Shown in pieces: positions 1-6,519 of a DNA stretch of 59,515 nucleotides. The stretch covers positions 1 to 59,515 of the forward strand of contig JAFRRR010000106.1 in the NCBI GenBank assembly GCA_017428035.1, read 5' to 3'. Position numbers and translations under genes: made by a program. Every line of letters starts with the position of its first letter. The first letter of the stretch is position 1. Below the pieces are notes generated by a model. It had not been told where the DNA came from. It made no database searches and saw only the letters and a program-made list of their open reading frames with translations. This DNA comes from Bacteroidales bacterium. Lineage in GTDB: Bacteria > Bacteroidota > Bacteroidia > Bacteroidales > UBA932.

Positions 1-1
1 A

Positions 2-280
2 TTAATGTCTGACAAGGATGATCAAGGTTGTGAAATTAGAAAAAATGATTTCAAACCTCGTGCTCGGCAAAATGTCATATTGGAGCTAGGGTATTTTATT
101 GGTAAACTTGGTAGGCGAAAGCATGTTTGCGTTTTGAAGAAAGAAGGGGTTGAAGAGCCGTCAGACATTTTAGGAATTGCATATACGCCATATGTATTGG
201 GAGAAAAATCATGGAAATATGAAGTTGCTGACGAACTTCAAGAAGCCGGTTTCGTCATTGATAAGAATAATATTCACTAG
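2..280 (+). CDS. TIR-like nucleotide-binding protein, C-terminal part (cut by window edge)
   Basis: The frame is open to the left edge, so the N-terminus lies outside the window. The visible 90 or so residues match the end of the TIR-like nucleotide-binding domain of PF10137: a basic RPR/KPRARQN segment, then VILELGYFIGKLGR, then a PSDILGIAYTPY segment. In TIR enzymes a glutamate in the helix following this kind of segment is catalytic; the glutamate of VILELGYF (residue 27 counted from the first ATG at position 5) is the candidate. Proteins with this domain are often effectors of prokaryotic immune systems and may cleave NAD+. That role is inferred here, because the sensor or partner domain is not visible. 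The gene is AT-rich like the neighbouring accessory operon and ends facing it. Confidence 0.72.
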   Translation, partial: LMSDKDDQGCEIRKNDFKPRARQNVILELGYFIGKLGRRKHVCVLKKEGVEEPSDILGIAYTPYVLGEKSWKYEVADELQEAGFVIDKNNIH

Positions 281-366
281 GTCATACAAACCCCACAGAG
301 GGTAGAATTTGTTTGTGCAAAATCCAGTCCTAGTGCGTAACTAACTGATAATCAACATGTGATAAT

Positions 367-407
367 ATCTTTAACGAGGAGGAATATTGATTTGACAATC
401 AAGCAGT
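367..407 (+). repeat. 41-bp repeat, left copy
   Basis: This copy matches the one at 4024-4064 at 36 of 41 positions. It begins ATCTTTAACGAGG and contains the small palindrome TTGATTTGACAATCAA. Both copies are in the same orientation and both are followed by a hairpin and a run of T on the plus strand. They bracket the minus-strand AAA+/CFI-box operon. The element could be an attachment-site remnant or the 3' part of a repeated small RNA; the sequence does not decide. Confidence 0.7.
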
Positions 408-417
408 TACAAATATA

Positions 418-445
418 AGCCAAGGTTTTTGCCTTGGCTTTTTCT
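418..445 (+). terminator. Rho-independent terminator
   Basis: An 8-bp perfect stem (AGCCAAGG / CCTTGGCT) with a 6-nt loop is followed by TTTTTCTGTCTTTTT. It would end plus-strand transcripts, either from the TIR-like gene or from the 41-bp repeat element just upstream. Confidence 0.8.
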
Positions 446-736
446 GTCTTTTTACTTCCCAAATATGTCCCATTTTGGGAAACCATCCCCAAGAAAGAAG
501 ACGAAAACGATGAAGAGGAGCCGGTTATAGAACTCGGTTCCTGGTAGTATTGTACCCCCTTTTAAGGGGTACTAATGGGGGAAATAAACCAATGAATTAC
601 AAGTGGTATATCGTATTGGCAATCAGTGCGATAAGCCACTTGCTTTAATGGAAAAAATGTTAGATAAAATGCTGCTTTTTCCAGGGGATTGTGCCCGGGA
701 GAACTGTTTGCTATAAAAGATGTAGGATAACCTCTG

Positions 737-1048
737 CTAATCCCTTACAACAATATCATACTCTCCTTCAATCAACGCTTGCTTAACCTCGGCGTTTTTA
801 ACAAGAGTATTGAAGCCTTTCAAGAGTGTTGCACTCAACAAGCAACATAACGCCGTTGCAACGAGTGATGCTCCAACGATAAGTTTTATCATTTCCTCAT
901 TATTAACAGCATCTCCTATACCGACAATACAGATGATGCAGCCGACAATTAGGAATAACCAACCTACGATGGTGAGAGCGTTCCTCCATTTGTTAATTGA
1001 CTTGGAAACAGAGGTATCTACCTTTATTTGCTTTTTCACTTCTTCCAT
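737..1048 (-). CDS. Small two-helix membrane protein, unknown function
   Basis: This 103-residue protein has a charged, lysine-rich N-terminus, then two hydrophobic segments (about residues 23-48 and 57-80) joined by a short acidic loop, then a charged tail. No family is recognised. It is the last gene of a four-gene minus-strand operon, 16 bp after the CFI-box protein, so it may anchor or signal for that system at the inner membrane (inference from position only). Confidence 0.6.
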   Translation of the reverse strand: MEEVKKQIKVDTSVSKSINKWRNALTIVGWLFLIVGCIICIVGIGDAVNNEEMIKLIVGASLVATALCCLLSATLLKGFNTLVKNAEVKQALIEGEYDIVVRD

Positions 1049-1064
1049 AGTACTACGTGTTTTT

Positions 1065-1970
1065 CTACCAAATCCTATCGTTATAGGGTTCGTTAGTATA
1101 TCCCTTCTTGTTTAGTGTCCTGACGAATCTGTCAAGTGTTCCACGCCACATATGTTTGAACCAAGATGTCTTCCCAAACCACTTGACGAGAGTTGGACTA
1201 ATTGCATAGTATGTCTTAACGAAGAGTCTTCCAAACCAGGTCTTTGCGAGGTTATGGTCCCTATATCTTCGTAGTGTCCAGACTTCTGGGCAATCGTATG
1301 AACCATATACACAGGTGGCGATATAACATCCCGATGAAGAAGACGAGCCCTTAACAAGAGTGGGTGTGGTATATGTTGGGTCAACCGCTTTTATCTTGGC
1401 AATAATATCACCAAATGCTCTATTAAAATCGCCATTTGCTACCACTTGGGGACCAATTCCCAGTTTAATGACAGAATCTGCATTATGTTGAACCGCCATT
1501 TTCCTAAGTGCTACGGTATCAGCAGACATCTCGCCATTGGGAAAGTATATATCAAATGCTTCTGCAAGAACAAGGTACAAAGTAGCACCACTAATCACTC
1601 TTGCATTAAACTCCTCTCCTGTTGCCAGTGCCGGATAGTCCTTATTGGCATTATCTATTATCATATTAACAAGATACTCGGTCCGTCTTTTTATCTCCTT
1701 TGCCACATTTACAAAAGAATCCGTGTCTTGACAAGACTTCTTTGCTAAATCAAAGACATAAGGAAGCGTGGACGAATAATTCTCGCAGTTGCCTGAAAGC
1801 CCATTAACCGACGTGTTGGCTACTTTATAGTAGGCTAAATAAAACGGTGCTTCCCATCCAGTAGGGTCCTTTTGAAGAATGGCTTCATAGTATGTCTCTG
1901 CTTCAACCCTGTTGTTTGAATCACGAGCATCTCTTGCCAAAGAATAAAGTTCATCCAGGTTTGCTTTCAT
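1065..1970 (-). CDS. CFI-box-CTERM protein with TPR-like N-terminus
   Basis: The 301-residue product starts with a TPR-like helical repeat (residues 1-50, with a YYEAILQKDP segment typical of TPR units). It has a helical middle, a serine-rich linker (about 207-213), and then a C-terminal domain beginning CYIATCVYGSYDCPEV, the signature of the CFI-box-CTERM domain, with LRRYRD and a conserved YYAISPTLVKWFG following. The function of this domain is not established. It often sits at the C-terminus of proteins with varied N-terminal domains. The gene lies 11 bp after the AAA+ ATPase gene and is probably co-translated with it, suggesting a partner or client of the ATPase. Confidence 0.7.
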   Translation of the reverse strand: MKANLDELYSLARDARDSNNRVEAETYYEAILQKDPTGWEAPFYLAYYKVANTSVNGLSGNCENYSSTLPYVFDLAKKSCQDTDSFVNVAKEIKRRTEYLVNMIIDNANKDYPALATGEEFNARVISGATLYLVLAEAFDIYFPNGEMSADTVALRKMAVQHNADSVIKLGIGPQVVANGDFNRAFGDIIAKIKAVDPTYTTPTLVKGSSSSSGCYIATCVYGSYDCPEVWTLRRYRDHNLAKTWFGRLFVKTYYAISPTLVKWFGKTSWFKHMWRGTLDRFVRTLNKKGYTNEPYNDRIW

Positions 1971-1981
1971 AGTGGTATTGT

Positions 1982-3442
1982 TTAGTTGTTAAAATCAAGT
2001 TCTGTTAAGGTAGATAAAACGGCAGGGGTGATTTCAGATACGTATGCGAGCCGGTTAGATTGACATTCAATGGTCCGTTCAAACAAATTGCGAACATATC
2101 GTCCATTGCCGAACTTAGGGTCTCCCTTTGTGAGTTCCTTGCGGATAACCTCCCTCAATTTTGTTTTAGCGGCGTCTGTCATAACGTATTCGTACTTCTC
2201 AACATAAGAGAGAAAGATGTCATACAATTCATCTTCGGAATAGTCGGGGAAGTTGATATACCTATTGAAACGGGATTGAAGTCCGGCATTTGAGTTCATA
2301 AATGCCATCATATTTTCATTGTATCCAGCCAAAATAACGACCAACCGCTCTCTGTCATCCTCCATACGTTTGATAAGCGTGGATATAGCCTCTTTGCCGA
2401 AGTCTTCCTGACCACCTCCTGATAAGGCGTATGCTTCGTCAATAAAAAGGACACCATCCAGAGCACTATCAATTATTTTGTTTGTCTTAACCGCTGTTTG
2501 CCCAACATATTCCGCAACAAGACCAGAGCGGTCCGTTTCAACCAAATGACCTTTTTTGAGAATCCCGAGTTCCTTGTATATTTCAGCAACAATTCTTGCC
2601 ACCGTAGTCTTTCCGGTGCCAGGGTTCCCGGTGAATACACAATGATATGAGATGGCGGACGTCTTCATTCCCATTTGCTTGCGCTGTTGCTGCACGCGAA
2701 CAAAGTTGTATAATGTTTCCACTTCTTGTTTGACAGAGGTGAGCCCTATCATCGAATGCAACGCATCAATGGGATGTGTGCTGGAGTTCTCGATAGACGT
2801 GTTATCGGTTGTTATGGCGACGCCTTGTTGTTTGGTATTACCAGAATGGCTTTCTAAATCCAGTAATTTTGCCAACCACTCTTGCTCCTGGGCGGTAATG
2901 ACATCATCGGCTTTTGCGACAAGGGAAGCCCAACGATACAGGAGAACAAGATAACGATTGCGGAGGTCGCTGCCTTGTGGTAATAACGAAGGTATTAGTA
3001 ATTCCCTTGGATTTATTGTCTCAGAGAAACTTTTTAATGAGGCAAAATAACTAACCTGGTCTTTGATGATAGATTCATACTTCATTATTCTATCATAGCT
3101 CAATATGAAGTTATCCGTTATGATATGGCTTAGAAACAAGAATATGCCATAATACTCTTTGCTATCGGCGTCAATTAGTATGCCCATACCCTCATAGCAC
3201 CTAAGAGCATCCGTGCAAAAGCAATGGTCGATTCTTTCATAAAGTTCTCCTTCATCAAAAAATGGTGAATTGTTGAGAGCAGTGATAAAGCCAAAGTTCC
3301 GCCGCAACGTATCCCGGAACTCTGCTATTTTCGAGCACACCTCAAACAGGGAGTCATAGTATTGTCTTGAAATACCTGTAATGTTCTCAATAGCCTTATC
3401 TTTTGCCAATTGCTCTTTTGCATAGTAGTCGTTGTCCCCCAT
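1982..3442 (-). CDS. AAA+ ATPase of CbbX/SpoVK type with TerB-like N-terminal domain
   Basis: The 486-residue protein has a helical N-terminal half. Residues about 155-195 (RWASLVAKADDVITAQEQEWL) resemble the acidic TerB-type helical domain. Residues 225-486 are an AAA+ module of the CbxX/CfqX/SpoVK family: Walker A GNPGTGKT (272-279), Walker B LFIDEA with D335/E336, a probable arginine finger in SRFNRY (R391) and a sensor-2 region NGRYVRNLFER. Such ATPases remodel protein complexes; CbbX acts on Rubisco, others work in secretion or conflict systems. No Rubisco or secretion genes are nearby, so the client is unknown. The neighbouring CFI-box protein is the obvious candidate. Confidence 0.82.
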   Translation of the reverse strand: MGDNDYYAKEQLAKDKAIENITGISRQYYDSLFEVCSKIAEFRDTLRRNFGFITALNNSPFFDEGELYERIDHCFCTDALRCYEGMGILIDADSKEYYGIFLFLSHIITDNFILSYDRIMKYESIIKDQVSYFASLKSFSETINPRELLIPSLLPQGSDLRNRYLVLLYRWASLVAKADDVITAQEQEWLAKLLDLESHSGNTKQQGVAITTDNTSIENSSTHPIDALHSMIGLTSVKQEVETLYNFVRVQQQRKQMGMKTSAISYHCVFTGNPGTGKTTVARIVAEIYKELGILKKGHLVETDRSGLVAEYVGQTAVKTNKIIDSALDGVLFIDEAYALSGGGQEDFGKEAISTLIKRMEDDRERLVVILAGYNENMMAFMNSNAGLQSRFNRYINFPDYSEDELYDIFLSYVEKYEYVMTDAAKTKLREVIRKELTKGDPKFGNGRYVRNLFERTIECQSNRLAYVSEITPAVLSTLTELDFNN

Positions 3443-3471
3443 AATACTGTACCGTAATATTATTGTTAGTT

Positions 3472-3819
3472 CTATTCTTGACGTACCCTCTCCATAAGTG
3501 TGTCAAGCACTTCATTGTTTTTGCCCCATTCAAATTGTTTAATATACAGTGCTTGTTTTGAAGTCTCACCAGATTTGATGAATGACCTATCAAGAGCCCC
3601 GATAATGCAGCGGCTTAACATATCGTTATATGATTCTTCTGGAGGAAAATAACTGTCGACAAAGATTTCACTATCCGAATCATTCTCAAATACTATTAGT
3701 TTATGACAATCCGGATGATCCTTCCAACCAAAATAATCGAGAGCATCACTGCAACAACAGAAGAAAGGCATGATTAGGATAAACATGCATCTTTTCAGCC
3801 ATTGATATCTTATGCCCAT
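3472..3819 (-). CDS. Putative small lipoprotein, unknown function
   Basis: The start MGIRYQWLKR (ATG at 3819) gives 115 residues with a basic N-terminus and a hydrophobic stretch ending in three consecutive cysteines (FFCCCSD), compatible with a lipoprotein signal. A longer frame begins further upstream but would bury the signal sequence. The mature part is acidic with DSDSEIF and PPEES segments; no family is recognised. It is the first gene of the operon, 29 bp before the AAA+ ATPase gene. Confidence 0.5.
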   Translation of the reverse strand: MGIRYQWLKRCMFILIMPFFCCCSDALDYFGWKDHPDCHKLIVFENDSDSEIFVDSYFPPEESYNDMLSRCIIGALDRSFIKSGETSKQALYIKQFEWGKNNEVLDTLMERVRQE

Positions 3820-4023
3820 AGCAAGCTGTGACTTGCATTCACTTTTAACAAAGGTAATTATTAATATTGTAAACACAACAGTCGATCCATGGATAGTATA
3901 AATGGGAGCATCCTGTCAGTTAGATGTTATCAGCCGGCCTCAGACTTCCCATGTGACTATCCAGAGTTTTTGAGTACTGGCGTAAATAGTTGAAAATTAA
4001 ACCATTATCATATACCATGACAC

Positions 4024-4064
4024 ATCTTTAACGAGGGAGAATATTGATTTGATAATCAAATAGT
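4024..4064 (+). repeat. 41-bp repeat, right copy
   Basis: This is a direct repeat of 367-407 with five mismatches, containing the palindrome TTGATTTGATAATCAA. The 3.6 kb between the copies holds the whole AAA+/CFI-box operon. As on the left, a hairpin with a T-run follows on the plus strand. Confidence 0.7.
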
Positions 4065-4075
4065 CATGCTATTTT

Positions 4076-4107
4076 AGCCCGCTTCGTATGGAATGGGCTT
4101 CTTTTTT
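4076..4107 (+). terminator. Terminator-like hairpin after the right repeat
   Basis: AGCCC and GGGCT pair, with an inner TTC/GAA stem, and are followed by TTCTTTTTTG. No plus-strand gene ends just upstream, so if it is real it would end a short transcript covering the repeat. Confidence 0.55.
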
Positions 4108-4156
4108 GTCGCAAGGTTCTCCAGCAAGTACCCGATGAACAAAATTTAAAATATTT

Positions 4157-4164
4157 TATCTTTG
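4157..4164 (+). promoter_or_regulatory. -7 promoter element for the gene at 4183
   Basis: TATCTTTG matches the Bacteroidota -7 consensus TAnnTTTG and ends 19 bp before the ATG. The TTG at 4162 that would extend the reading frame lies inside this element, which supports the start at 4183. Confidence 0.65.
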
Positions 4165-4182
4165 TTTAGTAATCGCATACTC

Positions 4183-5172
4183 ATGAAAAGAATCACCATA
4201 TTATTGTTGGCATTTTTGTTCCCCTTTGTGTGTTTTTCCCAGCAATACATCCGGGAAGTCAAAGTTAAGAATGATATTTACCTCCATAATCGGACCGGCC
4301 TCCCATTTCCCAAGGAAGTAGGTGAGTTTAAAAGAGATGCTGTTTATGCGTTTGACAGAAAGAAGGAGAACATCGGATCCAGTTATACAGACGGTTCTAC
4401 AAAAGTGTCGGTATTTGTCTATCCGGCTTATGATGGATATGAAGACCGGTTGAGGAGAGAGTTTTTCAAGACACTTGAAGAGATTCTGGCATACAAGGAT
4501 ACTGAGGGCCAGCAGTTCGATGTCAAATGTGTATCGCAGAAATCAGGACAGTATCTCATACACGGCCTTCTGGCGGAGTTTGATTATAAGGGCGAAGAGT
4601 CTTTAGTTAGTCTATATGAATGTGGGCATTGGTGGATGAAATTCAGAATCACTGACAATAGCACACCGCGGGCCAGACTTGATTCAATGGAGACACTGTT
4701 CCGTGATTCTTTATCTCCCGACCTTTTAATAAGGAACAAGCCTCTGGATGACAAGTTTGATGTTTATTTTCAGAAAACTGCCTTTCGCGACTCGCTGATG
4801 CTAGGTTGTGTGATGGGACAGGCTTTTGCAAAAATCAACTGGATGAAAGAGAATCTGGATTCCCATGAATTGCAGGCCGGTGTCCCCAGCCTCTACTTGG
4901 ATTACCACCTCGCCGGGATCGATGGGGCCTTGGATTTCGTTCAAAAGCATCCGGAGTTGCATCCTTCACCTGCCACCAAATCAATGCTGGATTTTATTAT
5001 CGCAGCGAAGAATGACGGCTATCTGAAGGAGTTGTTATATGAGAATAAAAACGGAGCTATCTCTATGCCTGACAGCCTCTATTTGGATTTAGATGGATAT
5101 CATGATTGGTTAAAAGAGCATCCCTATAATGGGGATTTGCTCCAAGATCATGTCATCATTTCCAACAAGTAG
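4183..5172 (+). CDS. Secreted protein of unknown function
   Basis: The start MKRITILLLAFLFPFVCFSQQ is a standard signal peptide with a cleavage site around residue 20; the mature protein is about 309 residues. It is soluble, rich in aromatic and charged residues, and has no repeats or recognised catalytic motif. Segments such as TDGSTKVSVFVYPAYDGYEDRLRREF look like a compact alpha/beta domain. It is monocistronic with its own promoter. Periplasmic or outer-membrane location is inferred from the signal sequence. Confidence 0.6.
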   Translation: MKRITILLLAFLFPFVCFSQQYIREVKVKNDIYLHNRTGLPFPKEVGEFKRDAVYAFDRKKENIGSSYTDGSTKVSVFVYPAYDGYEDRLRREFFKTLEEILAYKDTEGQQFDVKCVSQKSGQYLIHGLLAEFDYKGEESLVSLYECGHWWMKFRITDNSTPRARLDSMETLFRDSLSPDLLIRNKPLDDKFDVYFQKTAFRDSLMLGCVMGQAFAKINWMKENLDSHELQAGVPSLYLDYHLAGIDGALDFVQKHPELHPSPATKSMLDFIIAAKNDGYLKELLYENKNGAISMPDSLYLDLDGYHDWLKEHPYNGDLLQDHVIISNK

Positions 5173-5255
5173 TCCTGCTTTCCAGGAGATTGTCCCTAAA
5201 CTCTCTCCCCCATCAGCTTTCCTGAAACCTATTGAGTAACGACACGGCGTGGCTT

Positions 5256-5287
5256 TTTGGCTATACCTTGATTTTTTAGTAAATTTG
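5256..5287 (+). promoter_or_regulatory. -33/-7 promoter of the MFS gene
   Basis: TTTG (5256-5259) and TAAATTTG (5280-5287) are separated by 20 bp, the Bacteroidota spacing. The -7 element ends only 6 bp before the ATG at 5294, so the message would have almost no leader. Confidence 0.75.
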
Positions 5288-5293
5288 TGCGAT

Positions 5294-6481
5294 ATGTCTG
5301 AGGTACAAGAGAAACTCTGGAACGCCAACTATATAAAGATATGGATTGGCAACTTTCTGGTTCACTTCTCGTTTACGCTCATAGTGCCGCTGCTGCCGCT
5401 ATATCTGAACGAAACTTTCGGCGCCACAAAAGACACCATAGGACTGGTGCTGGCCGGCTACACTGTTATGGCCCTTCTGGTGCGTCCGTTCAGCGGCTAC
5501 CTGGTGGACTCTTTCCCCCGAAAGGCCGTGCTGCTGGTGTGCAACTTTCTCTTTTTCGCTCTTTTCGCCGGCTATCTGGTGGCGGGCAGCATCACTATGT
5601 TCGCCCTGTTCAGGACCCTGCACGGAGCGCCGTTCGGTGCCACCACCGTGGCGGCCAGCACCACCGCCATAGACGTCCTCCCCTCTTCAAGGCGCGGCGA
5701 AGGCATCGGCTATTACGGGCTCAGCAACAACCTGGCAACAGCCATTGGCCCCGTGGTGGCAATATACGTCCTACAGGCTTTCAGGGGCGACTTCAAGGCC
5801 CTTTTCTGGCTGTCGATGCTCTTTTCCTTTGCCGGCCTTATTATTGACGCCAGTATCAGGATGCCCAGGCGCGACTTTGTGCCTGACAAGGCAATATTAT
5901 CGCTGGACCGGTTCTTTTTGCTACGCGGCTTTCGCGAGGCCGTCGCTATGCTCTGCTTCTCTTTCAGCTACGGCGTGATATCGACCTATGTTGCCATCTA
6001 CGGCAAGCAGGAGCTTGGCATCGGCGGCGGCACTGGCCTGTTCTTCTCTCTTCTGGCTGTGGGCCTGATTGTGTCCCGCCTGACCGGCGCGCACGCTCTG
6101 CGGGACAATCTGGTGAGCCGCAACGCCTCTATGGGCGTGTGCGTGTCGGTGTTCGGCTATCTGCTGTTTGCCGCTGTCCAGTCGCCTTTTGCCTACTATG
6201 CCTCTGCATTTATCATAGGTCTTGGCAACGGGCATATGTATCCCGCCTTCCAGACTATGTTCATAAACCTGGCCGAGCATAACCAGCGCGGCACCGCCAA
6301 CTCTTCTATACTGACGGCCTGGGATGCCGGCGTCGGGCTTGGAGTTCTGTGCGGCGGAGTTGTGGCCGAACACGCCGGCTACGGCAGCGCCTTCTGGTGC
6401 GCACTTGCGGTGAATGCCCTGGGTGTGGCATATTACTTTTTGAGAGTCAGGAATCACTTTGAGACCCATAAACTGAGATAA
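5294..6481 (+). CDS. MFS transporter
   Basis: This 395-residue membrane protein has about twelve hydrophobic segments. It begins SEVQEKLWNANYIKIWIGNF and has the MFS motif-A-like region RPFSGYLVDSFPRK after the second helix. An in-frame GTG at 5249 would add 15 residues but lies upstream of the -7 element, so ATG 5294 is preferred. The protein resembles drug or sugar-efflux type MFS carriers (YfcJ/arabinose-efflux-like); the substrate cannot be told. It is monocistronic, between two envelope-protein genes. Confidence 0.85.
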   Translation: MSEVQEKLWNANYIKIWIGNFLVHFSFTLIVPLLPLYLNETFGATKDTIGLVLAGYTVMALLVRPFSGYLVDSFPRKAVLLVCNFLFFALFAGYLVAGSITMFALFRTLHGAPFGATTVAASTTAIDVLPSSRRGEGIGYYGLSNNLATAIGPVVAIYVLQAFRGDFKALFWLSMLFSFAGLIIDASIRMPRRDFVPDKAILSLDRFFLLRGFREAVAMLCFSFSYGVISTYVAIYGKQELGIGGGTGLFFSLLAVGLIVSRLTGAHALRDNLVSRNASMGVCVSVFGYLLFAAVQSPFAYYASAFIIGLGNGHMYPAFQTMFINLAEHNQRGTANSSILTAWDAGVGLGVLCGGVVAEHAGYGSAFWCALAVNALGVAYYFLRVRNHFETHKLR

Positions 6482-6490
6482 TCTTTTTTG

Positions 6491-6498
6491 TACCTTTG
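6491..6498 (+). promoter_or_regulatory. -7 promoter element of the patatin gene
   Basis: TACCTTTG fits TAnnTTTG, 21 bp before the ATG at 6520. No clear -33 element is seen at the usual distance. Confidence 0.55.
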
Positions 6499-6519
6499 AG
6501 TGTTTATTTCTGATTTCAA

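Larger units (their letters stand above)
281..736. other. Intergenic stretch with repeat, terminator and small palindrome
   Basis: No convincing gene is seen. The stretch holds the left 41-bp repeat (367-407), an intrinsic terminator (418-445) and a perfect palindrome GTACCCC/GGGGTAC at 552-572. Very short frames occur, for example 18 codons at 592-648 with a hydrophobic sequence, but they have no supporting evidence. The stretch is AT-rich and could be decayed mobile-element sequence. Confidence 0.6.
3820..4182. other. Intergenic boundary between accessory operon and chromosomal backbone
   Basis: No gene is seen. The stretch contains the leader of the minus-strand operon, the right copy of the 41-bp repeat (4024-4064), a terminator-like hairpin (4076-4107) and the promoter of the following plus-strand gene. 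Base composition shifts from AT-rich to more GC-rich over the next kilobase. Confidence 0.6.

Noticed and set aside
592..648. An 18-codon hydrophobic frame in the left intergenic region
   Set aside because: Too short and without conservation evidence to call a gene; noted only as part of the gap.
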